Assembly: GCF_003122365.1 (NCBI RefSeq)
Contig: NZ_CP029254.1
Span: 3,801,001-3,865,000, forward strand
Origin: Streptomyces spongiicola
Lineage (GTDB): Bacteria; Actinomycetota; Actinomycetes; Streptomycetales; Streptomycetaceae
Direction of reading: 5' to 3'
Length of the DNA stretch: 64,000 nt
Positions within the stretch are counted from its first letter, which is position 1, and each line of letters opens with the position of its first letter. Under the pieces are notes generated by a model. The model was not told the origin of the DNA. It was given only the letters and a program-made list of their open reading frames with translations, and searched no databases. Of this stretch, positions 43,054-51,990 are shown one piece after another. The translations under genes and the position numbers were made by a program.

Positions 43054-44016
43054 TTACGCCGGGTGGACCTCGTTCGCCTCCGTCGGGTGCAGATCGCGGT
43101 GAACCGCCCTGGCGACCCGCTCGATCGTCTCCATGCCGTAGTCGCAGCCCACTTCGGGTGAGGCACCCTCGGGCACCCTGTTGTTCTCGGTCATCACCAC
43201 GAGCCCGTAGTCGTAGGAACGCCCCGTGATCGCGCTCATGCTGTGGACCTTCCAGTCCCCGCGGTCCCAGGAACTCCTGACCCCCTTCTCGGACCGCTGC
43301 AGCCATCCGTTCTTGACCTGGACGACGGCGTCGGGCGGAGCACCGGACGGCGTCCCCCAGCGCTGGTCGTCCTGCACCTCCCGCATCAGCCGCAGGACGT
43401 AGGAGCGTTCCGTCATGCCGAGCACGGACCCGTCGGCGCCCGTGAGCAGTTGAAGCAGCTTCACCTGCTCGCGGGCGGTGATCTGCGTCAGCCCCATGAA
43501 GCCGGCCTCGTTCAGGCTGGTGTCCTCCAGCCCCGCCCTGTCGAGGAAGTCCTGGATCCTCTCCGCCCCGAGCAGGTCCCACAGGGCGTACGTCGCGTCG
43601 TTGTCCGAGTTCACGATCATCTCCCTGGCCAGGGACCTTTCCTCCACGGTCAGGCCGCTGCCCCTGGCCAGCAGCAGGGCCCCGAGGACGATGGGTTTGA
43701 CGGTGCTGGCGGAGTCGTAGTGCACATCGGCGCGGTAGGTGCACGAGGTGTGGGAGTTACGGTCGTAGAGCGCGATCGAGACCCGACTCGAGCGCCTCTC
43801 CAGCGACTTCACCATATGGCGGACCAGCGTCTGCGCAAGTCCCGGCCGGAGGGAGGTGCATTCGACGGTTCGGCCCTTGAGCCGTTGGGCCGCGTGCTCC
43901 GTCCGGGGGGCGTGCTGGGGTCCGGACTTCGGGATGAGCGGGATCACGGGGTTGAGGGCGACCGCGAGGACAACGGCCCCGAAAACGGCCATCGATGTGA
44001 CCTTGCCGCGTGTCAA
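43054..44016 (-). CDS. class A beta-lactamase-like serine hydrolase, membrane-anchored
   Basis: A 320-residue exported serine hydrolase. It has an N-terminal signal anchor (about residues 7-27), then the penicillin-binding/class A beta-lactamase fold with S104-T-V-K107 (SxxK), S137-D-N139 (SDN) and K235-N-G237 where lactamases have KTG. No Glu166-type omega loop (ExxLN) is certain, so true lactam hydrolysis is doubtful. A peptidoglycan-related role is possible. TTG 44016 follows GGAGAGGAGCAGAG with good spacing; ATG 43992 is the alternative. It is single and faces away from the gene at 44482. Confidence 0.87.
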   Translation of the reverse strand: MTRGKVTSMAVFGAVVLAVALNPVIPLIPKSGPQHAPRTEHAAQRLKGRTVECTSLRPGLAQTLVRHMVKSLERRSSRVSIALYDRNSHTSCTYRADVHYDSASTVKPIVLGALLLARGSGLTVEERSLAREMIVNSDNDATYALWDLLGAERIQDFLDRAGLEDTSLNEAGFMGLTQITAREQVKLLQLLTGADGSVLGMTERSYVLRLMREVQDDQRWGTPSGAPPDAVVQVKNGWLQRSEKGVRSSWDRGDWKVHSMSAITGRSYDYGLVVMTENNRVPEGASPEVGCDYGMETIERVARAVHRDLHPTEANEVHPA

Positions 44017-44481
44017 CTCTGCTCCTCTCCGCAACTCTCCGAGCCCGTCCACAGGTGTGGGCACGGCACCGCGTCCCGTCGCCGGCTCTCTCCGGCGGCC
44101 GTCCGGTACCGGTGGGAGAATCCCGACGGATCACACTTGTGCGCTGACGCTACAAGCGGGTACCGCGTCGTGCCCGCCGGACCGGCCAATAGGTGTACGG
44201 AGCCTTTCCCCGGCGGCCGAACAGGGGACGCCCGTTCCCGGCCCCCGGCCGGGGCCTGCGTCGGACGCCGGACGCCGGACGCCCCGTCCGCGACCGCAGG
44301 GCGCATGCCGACCCCGTCCGACCCCTGCAGACCTTCGGCCGCCCCCGGCCGCTCCCCGACGAGCGAACCGCCGGAATCCGACTTACGGTCGAGCAGGGGC
44401 TGCGCACTCAGGGCGCGGAGTCCCGCCGTGCTTGTGTGACCGGCCGATCCTCGTCACGACACCGTCAGGAGACGACCTGCC
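44017..44481. other. divergent intergenic region
   Basis: 465 bp between divergent starts at 44016 and 44482. It has a short repeat CGGACGCCGGACGCCGGACGC near 44264-44285. I see no gene; it must contain both promoters. Confidence 0.45.
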
Positions 44482-44814
44482 ATGGCCACTGCATCCGAAA
44501 CCCCGGTACTGGACACCCTCGCCGCGATGACGGTCGACTCGATCGAGCGGTGCGGGCTGACGCCGGACATGTTCATGCTCACGCGTATCGCGGCTCTCGC
44601 CGCCTCGGACGCTCCGCCGATCTCCTACGTCGCCCACATCGACCCCGCCCTTCAGGCCGGTATGACCGCCGAGCAACTGCAGGACGTACTGGTCGCCATC
44701 GCACCCATCGTGGGCACGGCACGCGTCATGACGGCGGCCGGGAACATCGCCAAGGCGCTCAGCATCGAGATCGCCGTCGCCGAGGCCGCCGCCGCGGCCC
44801 AGTCCGAGGCATAG
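44482..44814 (+). CDS. carboxymuconolactone decarboxylase-like protein
   Basis: A 110-residue helical protein of the AhpD/CMD-like superfamily (MLTRIAALAASDAPPISYVA, then LTAEQLQDVLVAIAPIVGTA). The AhpD CXXC motif is absent, so peroxidase activity is unlikely. Function unknown. ATG 44482 follows CAGGAGACGACC. No operon partner. Confidence 0.85.
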   Translation: MATASETPVLDTLAAMTVDSIERCGLTPDMFMLTRIAALAASDAPPISYVAHIDPALQAGMTAEQLQDVLVAIAPIVGTARVMTAAGNIAKALSIEIAVAEAAAAAQSEA

Positions 44815-44935
44815 CGGCCTCGCCCGCTGTCCGGCGGAAGGCGCCGGGGCCTCCTTGTGGGCCTCTGTTTCCCCCGACCGCGGAGGGGCCTGTACCGAGT
44901 GGTACGCCGAAGTGCCGGCCGGTTCCGCTTCGCCC

Positions 44936-45286
44936 TTCGTACGGAGGTGGCGCAAGGCCCGGCCCAGGGCCGGGCTGCCGGAGGACTTCCGCTTCTCCTG
45001 ACCTCCGGCACACCGGGCACACCCTCACGACCCGGTCCCGGCCACCCTGAAGGACACGATCGCCCGTGCCGGGCAATCGTCGGAGAAGGCGGTGCTGATC
45101 TACCAGCACTCTGATCCTGAGCGCCAGCAGGAGGTCGCGGGCGGCCTCGACAAGTCCGTGCGGGCCGCTCGCCAGGAGGGCCGTGACCAGCCTTCTGGTG
45201 CGGATCCGGTGCGCGACGCCCAGCGTGGACCAGACAACGACAAAGCCCCGGGCCGATGGCCTGGGGCTTCTGTCTGGAGCGGGTGA
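44936..45286 (+). pseudogene. remnant of a tyrosine integrase (C-terminal part)
   Basis: One frame reads FVRRWRKARPRAGLPEDFRF, then a TGA at 44999-45001, then a degenerate HPHDPVPATLKDTIARAGQS and SEKAVLIYQHSDPERQQEVA ... to a stop at 45284-45286. SEKAxLIYQH is the conserved end of actinophage/AICE integrases, holding the catalytic Tyr. The HDLRHTG motif that should precede ATLKD is corrupted and the N-terminal two thirds are missing. Its last codons run into the 3' end of the tRNA-Gly gene, where such elements integrate. It is the scar of a lost integrative element. Confidence 0.85.
45243..45269 (-). terminator. terminator of the tRNA-Gly gene
   Basis: On the minus strand AAGCCCC pairs with GGGGCTT (45269-45263 with 45249-45243), with an inner GGCC stem, and is followed by TTTG. 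It begins 6 bp after the tRNA CCA end. It lies inside the integrase remnant. Confidence 0.8.
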
Positions 45287-45348
45287 CGGGAATCGAACCC
45301 GCGCTCTGAGCTTGGGAAGCTCATGTTCTACCATTAAACTACACCCGC
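45275..45348 (-). tRNA. tRNA-Gly (anticodon TCC)
   Basis: A 74-nt tRNA on the minus strand with encoded CCA. The acceptor stem GCGGGTG (45348-45342) pairs with CACCCGC (45285-45279). The D-loop region TAGTTTAATGGTAGA, the anticodon arm GAGCTTCCCAAGCTC and the T-loop GGTTCGATTCC are canonical. TCC reads GGA/GGG glycine codons. It also serves as the integration site of the lost element at 44936-45286. Confidence 0.96.
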
Positions 45349-45718
45349 TTGGCGGCCTGGTTGATCACTGCCGCAGCGTTGCATACTGTACCTCATCGAG
45401 GACCCCCGGTGTATTGCGCCGAGGGTCCTTCGTGCGTTCGGCGCTGTGCGGCCGCTGGTGGCCGGCCGGCGTTCATTCGTCATCGACCGCCGCGGCAGCG
45501 GGTTCGCGCGGCCCGCCTCGGCTCCGTTGAAGCCCGGTCGCGCGGCCGCCGGAGCGGGGCTCCGTCGCGGTGGGTTCCGGAGCGTCCGCCGGGTGTCCGA
45601 AGTGGCTGCGGCATGGAGGGGCCGGGGCGTACCGTTGCGGCGGAGTGCCGCGTGGAGCGCTGTCCTGTTGATCCCCTAATGTGGCGGTCTCGTCCGTGCT
45701 TGTTGGGGAAGGGACTTG
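45349..45718. promoter_or_regulatory. upstream region of tRNA-Gly and of the gene at 45719
   Basis: 370 bp with no gene. On the minus strand TACAGT at about 45388-45383 could be the -10 of the tRNA promoter. On the plus strand no clear boxes were found. Confidence 0.4.
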
Positions 45719-45928
45719 ATGCAGCCGATGGACTCCGAGTACTCGATGGGTCAGGGCGGTTCACTCGCCCGCACCGTCGTCCGATGTGCCGAGGGGCACG
45801 TTTTCACCACCTCGTCGTTCCCGATGCAGCAGCTCGGTGCCGGACGGATCGGGCCCGGGAGGCTCATCCGCTGTCCCCGGTGCGCGCGGCTGCGCCACGC
45901 CGTCCCCGTGGCGCTGCAGAAGAGCTGA
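45719..45928 (+). CDS. small zinc-ribbon-like protein
   Basis: A 69-residue protein with CAEGHVFTTSSFPMQQLGAG and RCPRCARLRHAVP, i.e. a single Cys/His plus a CPRC pair that could bind zinc like a rubredoxin-type ribbon. Such proteins are, as I recall, widespread in Streptomyces, with unknown function. ATG 45719 follows GGGGAAGGGACTTG. A hairpin follows the stop. Confidence 0.85.
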   Translation: MQPMDSEYSMGQGGSLARTVVRCAEGHVFTTSSFPMQQLGAGRIGPGRLIRCPRCARLRHAVPVALQKS

Positions 45929-45966
45929 CGCGAGAGCCGACGGGAGGGCGCCGGGTTCGTGCGGGC

Positions 45967-45989
45967 GCCCGGCACAGGAGGTGCCGGGC
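45967..45989 (+). terminator. 9-bp hairpin after the zinc-ribbon gene
   Basis: GCCCGGCAC (45967-45975) pairs with GTGCCGGGC (45981-45989) around a 5-base loop. Confidence 0.65.
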
Positions 45990-46276
45990 GGTTGCCGTGC
46001 GGGCGCCGCGGAGCGCGGACGTGCCGCAGCCGGCGGGACGCGGCGAGGGCCCGGCGCCAGGGGGCCGGGAAGGCCGTACGGGACGGGGCGGCGGTCCCTG
46101 GCCGGGAAGGCCGTGGGCGGCGATCACCGCAGAGCAGTGGGGTGAGACGGCGAGCGTGGGGCAGCGCGGGTGGGACGGTGCGGGCGGAACGGGGGATGGG
46201 GCGCGGGGCGAGTGGGACGGGGGCGAGGGATCTGCCCGATTGGGGTGGGCCCGCGCGCTCTGCGTATCCTCGGGGC
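45990..46276. other. non-coding upstream region of dcd
   Basis: G-rich stretch (GGGACGGGGC, GGGGATGGGGCGCGGGG) with no gene. TGCGTATCCT at 46261 may be part of the dcd promoter; GGGGC before GTG 46277 is the only ribosome-site-like element. Confidence 0.4.
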
Positions 46277-46852
46277 GTGCTTCTCTCAGACAAGGACATC
46301 CGGGCCGAGATCGACGCGGGACGGGTGCGCATCGACCCGTTCGACGATTCGATGGTGCAGCCCTCGAGCATCGACGTGCGCCTCGACCGCTTCTTCCGGG
46401 TGTTCGAGAACCACCGCTATCCCCACATCGACCCCGCCGTCGAGCAGGCGGACCTGACACGGCTGGTCGAGCCGGAGGGGGATGAGGCGTTCATCCTGCA
46501 CCCCGGCGAGTTCGTGCTGGCGTCCACGTACGAGGTCGTCACGCTGCCCGACGACATCGCCTCCCGGCTGGAGGGCAAGAGTTCCCTCGGCCGGCTCGGC
46601 CTGGTCACCCACTCCACGGCAGGCTTCATCGACCCCGGGTTCTCCGGGCACGTCACGCTGGAGCTGTCGAACCTCGCCACCCTGCCCATCAAGCTGTGGC
46701 CGGGCATGAAGATCGGGCAGCTGTGCATGTTCCGGCTGAGTTCGCCCGCGGAGTACCCGTACGGTTCCGAGAAGTACGGATCCCGGTACCAGGGGCAGCG
46801 GGGTCCGACGGCCTCGCGGTCGTTCACGAACTTCCACCGCACCCAGGTGTGA
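46277..46852 (+). CDS. dcd: dCTP deaminase
   Basis: A 191-residue dCTP deaminase making dUTP for thymidylate synthesis. It has LLSDKDIRAEIDAGRVRIDP, SIDVRLD, the conserved GKSSLGRLGLVTHSTAGFID and GHVTLELSN (catalytic Glu), and the SEKYGSRYQGQRGPTASR end. GTG 46277 starts exactly at the family N-terminus. The length is the usual 190-193 residues. Single gene. Confidence 0.96.
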   Translation: MLLSDKDIRAEIDAGRVRIDPFDDSMVQPSSIDVRLDRFFRVFENHRYPHIDPAVEQADLTRLVEPEGDEAFILHPGEFVLASTYEVVTLPDDIASRLEGKSSLGRLGLVTHSTAGFIDPGFSGHVTLELSNLATLPIKLWPGMKIGQLCMFRLSSPAEYPYGSEKYGSRYQGQRGPTASRSFTNFHRTQV

Positions 46853-47200
46853 GGCCGGGCCCCGGCCCGGGGGCATGACGCGCCTGCACGGCCCGTGCAC
46901 GGCCGTACGCGGCCCGGTGCGCGGTCTCGCGCGGCACCGTACGCGGCAAGTGCGCACCGTACGCGGCGGATGGCGCCCCGTAGGCGACGTGTGTCGCGCC
47001 GTGTACGCCCGGTGGCGCGGTGTGTGCGGCGGTACGCGGGACCGCGCCCCGCGAGGCGCCCGGGCGTGGGCACGTCGACGCCCGTCGGCGAAGTCCTCTG
47101 CACGGCAGGCGAGTTGGTTTCCGGCCAAGGGGTCGCGCCGCCGTGCCGTCGTCTACTCTGGTGGCCAGTCAGCCGAACCCCACGCAGAGAGGGCACCCTC
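46853..47200. other. non-coding spacer with 12-bp repeats
   Basis: Three copies of (A/G)CCGTACGCGGC at about 46899, 46937 and 46957. A possible short promoter lies near 47150 (CTACTCTGG). No gene visible. Confidence 0.45.
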
Positions 47201-48019
47201 GTGTCCGATGACGCACAAGCGGCCAGTGCCGAGATCCGGGCGCGGATCGACACGAGCAAGCCGCATTCCGCACGGTTCTGGAACTACTTCGTCGGTGGCA
47301 AGGACCACTACGAGATCGACCGGGAGATCGGGGAGCAGATCAAGGAGATCTTCCCCGGGCTCGTCGACGTGGCGCGCACCAGCCGCCACTTCCTCGGACG
47401 CGCGGTGCGCCATCTCGCCGGGGAGCAGGGCGTCCGGCAGTTCCTCGACATCGGTACCGGTCTGCCGACCGCCGACAACACCCACGAGGTGGCCCAGCGG
47501 GTGGCCCCTGACGCGCGGATCGTCTACGTCGACAACGACCCGCTGGTCCTCACCCACGCCCGTGCCCTGCTCACCAGCACCCCCGAGGGTGCGACGGCCT
47601 ACATCGACGCCGACATGTACGACCCGGACGCCGTCCTGGAGGCGGCCGCCGAGTTCCTGGACCTCACCGAGCCCGTCGCCCTGGTGATCCTCAACACCCT
47701 CGGCCACGTGTCGGACTACGGCCGGGCCCGGGCGCTGGTGTCACGGCTGATGGACGGTCTGCCGTCCGGGAGCTTCCTGGTGATCAGCGACAGCACGGCC
47801 ACGAGCCCGGGGATGATCGCCGCGTCGGAGGCGTACAACGCCAGCGGCGCCATCCCCTACTACGTGCGCGCCGTCGAGGAGATCGCCGGGTTCTTCGAGG
47901 GCCTGGACCTGGTAGAGCCCGGCATCGTGCAGGTCACCCGGTGGCGTCCGGACGCCACCGGCGGGCAGGGCGGGCCGGCGGATGTCGACGCCTACGGCGG
48001 CGTGGGGCGCAAGGCCTGA
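47201..48019 (+). CDS. SAV2177-type SAM-dependent methyltransferase
   Basis: A 272-residue protein of the actinobacterial SAV2177/DUF574 methyltransferase-like family. The family head is IDTSKPHSARFWNYFVGGKD, then QFLDIGTGLPTADNTHEVAQ (SAM motif), IVYVDNDPLVLTHARALL and VISDSTATSPGM. Streptomycetes carry many paralogues of unknown substrate. GTG 47201 is preceded by AGAGAGGGCACCCTC. It ends in front of a TTCG-loop terminator. Confidence 0.93.
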   Translation: MSDDAQAASAEIRARIDTSKPHSARFWNYFVGGKDHYEIDREIGEQIKEIFPGLVDVARTSRHFLGRAVRHLAGEQGVRQFLDIGTGLPTADNTHEVAQRVAPDARIVYVDNDPLVLTHARALLTSTPEGATAYIDADMYDPDAVLEAAAEFLDLTEPVALVILNTLGHVSDYGRARALVSRLMDGLPSGSFLVISDSTATSPGMIAASEAYNASGAIPYYVRAVEEIAGFFEGLDLVEPGIVQVTRWRPDATGGQGGPADVDAYGGVGRKA

Positions 48020-48080
48020 CCCTCCCGGTCGTGCCCGGGCGGGTCCCGCTCGGTACCGGTGAAGCGGCCTCTGCCGCGAG

Positions 48081-48108
48081 CGGCCCCCGCCGTTCGCGGC
48101 GGGGGCCG
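48081..48108. terminator. 12-bp perfect hairpin with TTCG loop
   Basis: CGGCCCCCGCCG (48081-48092) and CGGCGGGGGCCG (48097-48108) pair fully around TTCG. It lies between convergent genes and probably serves both. Confidence 0.88.
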
Positions 48109-48149
48109 TTGTCCGTTCCGCGGCCGGGTGTCCGCGACCGGCGGGCGGG

Positions 48150-49103
48150 TCAGATCGTGCCGAGCTTGATGATCGCGAGCAGCGCGGTCAGCTGCAGCGC
48201 CGAGGCGCCCAGCGCCTTCGGCCACGGCAGCTCGTGCGACTTGCTCACCATGGTTGTGAACAGCGCCGCCGCCGCCAGCCAGGTCACCCAGCCCACGATC
48301 TGCACCAGGGAGTTCTCGCCGCCCAGGAAGAGGGCGACCAGCAGTCTCGGCGCGTCCGTGAGGGACATGATCAGCATGGACAGGCCCACCGTCGGCTGCC
48401 ACGCCCCGTCGCCGCCGAGTTGCCGGGCCAGGGTGTGGGTGACCGCGCCGAGGACCAGACCGCCGACGACGAAGCCGACGCCGGTGATGATCACTGAGGT
48501 GAGAACGGTGGCGAACGGTGCGTCGATCGCCTCCTCGCGCGTCTGGTCGAAACCGAAGATCGCGAGCAGGCCGTAGAGGAACGTGACGGTCAGCGCCGGG
48601 CCCCAGACCGGGTGGTCCCGCATCTGGAGGAAGGTCGGTCCGGGGCGCAGCACGATGCCGCTGAGCAGTTCCTTCCAGTGCAGGCGCGGGCCGGACGGGA
48701 CGGGTGCGGCGCCGGCGTGGTACGTGGAGCCGTCGCCGTAGGGGTCCTCGCCGATGCTGAAGGCCCGGGTGTGCCCGGGGTTGTCGGCGTAGGGGTCGGG
48801 TCCGTACCCGCCGCCCTGGTGACCGCCCTGGTGCTGGTGCTGGTGGTGCTGGTGGTGAGGGTCGCCGAAGTACTCGGGTTCGCCGTGCTGCGCCTGGCGC
48901 CCGCTGCCGTTCCCCTGCGGGTAGCTCTGCCCGCCGTGCCCGCCCCCCGGGTCGCGGGGCCACTGCTGCCGCGGGGGGTGCGAGGGCGACGCCTGGCCCC
49001 CTCCGCCGTACGGCTGTCCGTACGGCGGAGGGGGCGTCTGCTGCGGTTGTTGTTGCCGTGTGCGGTTGTTGTCCCGGCCGCGTCCGATCCTGAATCCAGC
49101 CAC
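48150..49103 (-). CDS. Yip1-domain membrane protein
   Basis: A 317-residue protein. Residues 1-125 are cytoplasmic low-complexity (Gln/Gly/Pro-rich, with a HHQHHQHQHQGGHQGG block). Residues about 140-315 are a Yip1-like membrane domain with five helices (WKELLSGIVLRPGPTFLQMR, ALTVTFLYGLLAIFGF, VLTSVIITGVGFVVGGLVLG and more). Function unknown. GTG 49103 begins MAGFRIGRGRD, the usual start of this family in Streptomyces as I recall it. Its upstream region holds a 27-bp minisatellite. Confidence 0.88.
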   Translation of the reverse strand: MAGFRIGRGRDNNRTRQQQPQQTPPPPYGQPYGGGGQASPSHPPRQQWPRDPGGGHGGQSYPQGNGSGRQAQHGEPEYFGDPHHQHHQHQHQGGHQGGGYGPDPYADNPGHTRAFSIGEDPYGDGSTYHAGAAPVPSGPRLHWKELLSGIVLRPGPTFLQMRDHPVWGPALTVTFLYGLLAIFGFDQTREEAIDAPFATVLTSVIITGVGFVVGGLVLGAVTHTLARQLGGDGAWQPTVGLSMLIMSLTDAPRLLVALFLGGENSLVQIVGWVTWLAAAALFTTMVSKSHELPWPKALGASALQLTALLAIIKLGTI

Positions 49104-49345
49104 GCATTCGAACGTACCCGGTCCTGCTGTGTCCGGTGTCCGGGGCCGGGCAACCGGGGACCTTTGCGGCCGAGCTGTGACATCCCCTAGGGGGTACCCG
49201 GAGCTTTCCGCAGGTCTGCACCGGGCCGGCCGACGGAGCGGTCCCGCGGGAAGGGTGCGCGGGTTTCCGGAACGGCCCCGCGGTACGGGGCGGTCCCCGG
49301 CGGCCGGGCCGTGCCGGAAGCCGGTCCGTCCGGTCCGTCCGGTCC

Positions 49346-49533
49346 GTGTGCACCATCCGGTCCGTCCGGACCGTGTGCGTCGGCCGGTCCATCCGGACCG
49401 TGCGCATCATCCGGTCCGTGCGGTCCGTGCGCATCATCCGGTCCGTCCGGTCCGTGTGCATCATCCGGTCCGTCCGGTGCGTGTGCGTCGGCCGGTTCGG
49501 CCGGTCCGTCCGTGCGGTGGAACGCCGGGAACG
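49346..49533. repeat. 27-bp minisatellite (seven copies)
   Basis: Units beginning GTGTGC or GTGCGC followed by variants of ATCATCCGGTCCGTCCGGTCC start at 49346, 49373, 49400, 49427, 49454, 49481 and 49508, each exactly 27 bp apart. The units are imperfect. The region between 49104 and 49597 has no gene that I can support. As a multiple of 3, the period keeps several frames open. Confidence 0.9.
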
Positions 49534-49537
49534 GCAG

Positions 49538-49576
49538 AAGCGGCCGGTCCTGCCCCCGAGGCAGATCCGGCCGCTT
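49538..49576 (-). terminator. hairpin after the Fe-S oxidoreductase gene
   Basis: AAGCGGCCGG (49538-49547) pairs with CCGGCCGCTT (49567-49576) and an inner TGCC/GGCA extends the stem. It lies 22 bp past the stop of the minus-strand gene. Confidence 0.75.
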
Positions 49577-49597
49577 GCTGCTCGCCCGTGCGGACGG

Positions 49598-51907
49598 CTA
49601 CTTCACCGGCTGCGGTTCCGGGTCCGGTGAGTCCGCCGGCGCCGAGTCGTCCGCGTCACCGCCGTCGTCCGGCTCCGCCGGGGTCTTCACCGAGTCCAGC
49701 AGCAGCTGGGCCACGTCGACGACCTGGAGGGACTCCTTGGCCTTGCCCTCGCCCTTCTTGCCGTTGACCGAGTCGGAGAGCATGACCAGGCAGAACGGGC
49801 AGGCGGTGGAGACGATGTCCGGGTTGAGGGACAGGGCCTCGTCGACGCGCTCGGTGTTGATGCGCTTGCCGATCCGCTCCTCCATCCACATGCGGGCGCC
49901 GCCGGCGCCGCAGCAGAAGCCGCGTTCCTTGTGGCGGTGCATCTCCTGCTGGCGCAGGCCGGGCACCTTGTCCATGATCTCGCGCGGGGGCGTGTAGACC
50001 TTGTTGTGGCGGCCCAGGTAGCAGGGGTCGTGGTAGGTGATCAGGCCTTCGACCGGGGTCACCGGGACCAGCCTGCCCTCGTCGACGAGGTGCTGGAGCA
50101 GCTGGGTGTGGTGGATGACCTCGAACTCGCCGCCGAGCTGCGGGTACTCGTTGGCGATGGTGTTGAAGCAGTGCGGGCAGGTGGCGACGATCTTCTTGGC
50201 GGCCTTCGGCTTCCCGGTGGCCTCCCCGGCGGGCTCCCCGGACTCGTCGGCGGGGGACTCGCCGAAGGCCGTGTTCAGCATGGCCACGTTCTCCTGACCG
50301 AGTTGCTGGAACAGGGGCTCGTTGCCGAGGCGGCGGGCGGAGTCGCCGGTGCACTTCTCGTCCCCGCCCATGATCGCGAACTTGACACCCGCCATGTGCA
50401 GCAGCTCCGCGAAGGCCTTGGTGGTCTTCTTGGCCCGGTCCTCCAGGGCGCCGGCGCAGCCGACCCAGTAGAGGTAGTCGACCTCGGTGAGGTCCTCGAC
50501 GTCCTTGCCGACGATCGGGACCTCGAAGCCGACCTCCTTGGTCCACTCGACGCGCTGCTTCTTGGCCAGGCCCCAGGGGTTGCCCTTCTTCTCCAGGTTC
50601 TTGAGCATCGTGCCCGCCTCGGACGGGAACGAGGACTCGATCATCACCTGGTAGCGGCGCATGTCGACGATGTGGTCGATGTGCTCGATGTCGACCGGGC
50701 ACTGCTCCACGCACGCACCGCAGGTGGTGCAGGACCACAGCACGTCCGGGTCGATGACGCCGTTCTCCTCGGCGGTGCCGATCAGCGGGCGCTCGGCCTC
50801 GGCCAGCGCTGCCGCCGGGACGTCCCCGAGCTGCTCCTCGGATGCCTTCTCCTCGCCCTCCATGGTCTTGCCGCCGCCGGCCAGCAGGTACGGGGCCTTG
50901 GCGTGCGCGTGGTCGCGCAGCGACATGATCAGCAGCTTCGGGGAGAGCGGCTTGCCGGTGTTCCAGGCGGGGCACTGCGACTGGCAGCGGCCGCACTCGG
51001 TGCAGGTGGAGAAGTCGAGGATGCCCTTCCAGGAGAACTGCTCGACCTGGGAGACGCCGAAGACGTCGTCCTCGCCCGGGTCCTCGAAGTCGATCGGCCT
51101 GCCGCCCGAGGTCATCGGCTGCAGGGCGCCCAGTGCGGTCTCGCCGGTGGCGTTGCGCTTGAACCAGATGTTCGGGAAGCCCAGGAAGCGATGCCAGGCC
51201 ACACCCATGTTGGTGTTCAGCGACACCGTGATCATCCAGATCAGCGAAGTGCCGATCTTGATCATGGCGAACAGGTAGATCAGCGTCTGCAGCGTCGGGA
51301 CGCTCAGTCCGTCGAAGGCCAGCACCAGCGGGTACGAGACGAAGTAGGCGGCCTCGTAGTGGTCCACGTGGTGGATCGCGCCCTCCAGTCCGCGCAGGAC
51401 GAGGATCGCCAGGCCGATGGTCAGGATGACGTACTCGACGAAGTAGGCCTGCCAGGCCTTGGAACCGGCGAAACGGGACTTGCGGCCCGCGCGGGAGGGC
51501 AGGTTGAGCAGCCGGATCGCCATCAGCACGAGGATGCCGACGACGGTCATCAGGCCGATGAACTCGATGTACATCTCGAACGGCGGGAAGCCGCCCAGGA
51601 CCGGCAGCGTCCAGTCGGCGGCGAACAGCTGGCCGTACGCCTGTGCGAGTGTCGGCGGCAGCGTCAGGAAGCCGATCGCGACGAACCAGTGGGCGAAGCC
51701 GACGATCCCCCAGCGGTTCATCCGGGTGTGGCCGAGGAACTCCTTGGCCAGGGTGGCCGTGCGGGCCCTGGGGTTGTCGGTACGGCTGCCCGCGGGCACG
51801 GGCTGGCCGAGCGTGACGAACCGGTAGATCTGCGCGACGGCTCGGGCGATGAGCGCAACGCCGACCACGGTCAGGACCAGCGACACGATGATCGCGGCGA
51901 GTTGCAT
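49598..51907 (-). CDS. HdrD/GlpC-like membrane Fe-S oxidoreductase
   Basis: A 769-residue oxidoreductase. N-terminal membrane part (about residues 1-250, six or so helices, IVSLVLTVVGVALIARAVAQ and on) like the gamma subunit of nitrate reductase. Then two [4Fe-4S] motifs, CTECGRCQSQCP and CTTCGACVEQCP. Then two CCG-type domains with WVGCAG, CPHCFNTIANEYPQ, HDPCYLGRHN and FCCGAGGARMW. It would pass electrons between a cytoplasmic donor and membrane quinone. ATG 51907 follows GAGGAGCCCCC. The C-terminal 40 residues are Asp/Pro-rich. Single gene. Confidence 0.95.
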   Translation of the reverse strand: MQLAAIIVSLVLTVVGVALIARAVAQIYRFVTLGQPVPAGSRTDNPRARTATLAKEFLGHTRMNRWGIVGFAHWFVAIGFLTLPPTLAQAYGQLFAADWTLPVLGGFPPFEMYIEFIGLMTVVGILVLMAIRLLNLPSRAGRKSRFAGSKAWQAYFVEYVILTIGLAILVLRGLEGAIHHVDHYEAAYFVSYPLVLAFDGLSVPTLQTLIYLFAMIKIGTSLIWMITVSLNTNMGVAWHRFLGFPNIWFKRNATGETALGALQPMTSGGRPIDFEDPGEDDVFGVSQVEQFSWKGILDFSTCTECGRCQSQCPAWNTGKPLSPKLLIMSLRDHAHAKAPYLLAGGGKTMEGEEKASEEQLGDVPAAALAEAERPLIGTAEENGVIDPDVLWSCTTCGACVEQCPVDIEHIDHIVDMRRYQVMIESSFPSEAGTMLKNLEKKGNPWGLAKKQRVEWTKEVGFEVPIVGKDVEDLTEVDYLYWVGCAGALEDRAKKTTKAFAELLHMAGVKFAIMGGDEKCTGDSARRLGNEPLFQQLGQENVAMLNTAFGESPADESGEPAGEATGKPKAAKKIVATCPHCFNTIANEYPQLGGEFEVIHHTQLLQHLVDEGRLVPVTPVEGLITYHDPCYLGRHNKVYTPPREIMDKVPGLRQQEMHRHKERGFCCGAGGARMWMEERIGKRINTERVDEALSLNPDIVSTACPFCLVMLSDSVNGKKGEGKAKESLQVVDVAQLLLDSVKTPAEPDDGGDADDSAPADSPDPEPQPVK

Positions 51908-51990
51908 TCGGGGGCTCCTCGGGCCTGCGCGGGTGGGGACTCGGCACTTACTAAGCGGTAACTTATGCAGTCCGTGCCGAGCGTACCCAG

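Noticed and set aside
43054..44016. True class A beta-lactamase resistance gene
   Set aside because: KTG is KNG and the omega-loop ExxLN is not evident, so I call only a serine hydrolase of that fold.
49346..49533. CRISPR array
   Set aside because: The units are contiguous with no unique spacers and are imperfect, so this is a minisatellite.
49311..49630. Protein with SGPSGPCAS repeats on the plus strand
   Set aside because: The frame is created by the 27-bp repeat, has no ribosome site and runs into the antisense of the Fe-S oxidoreductase.
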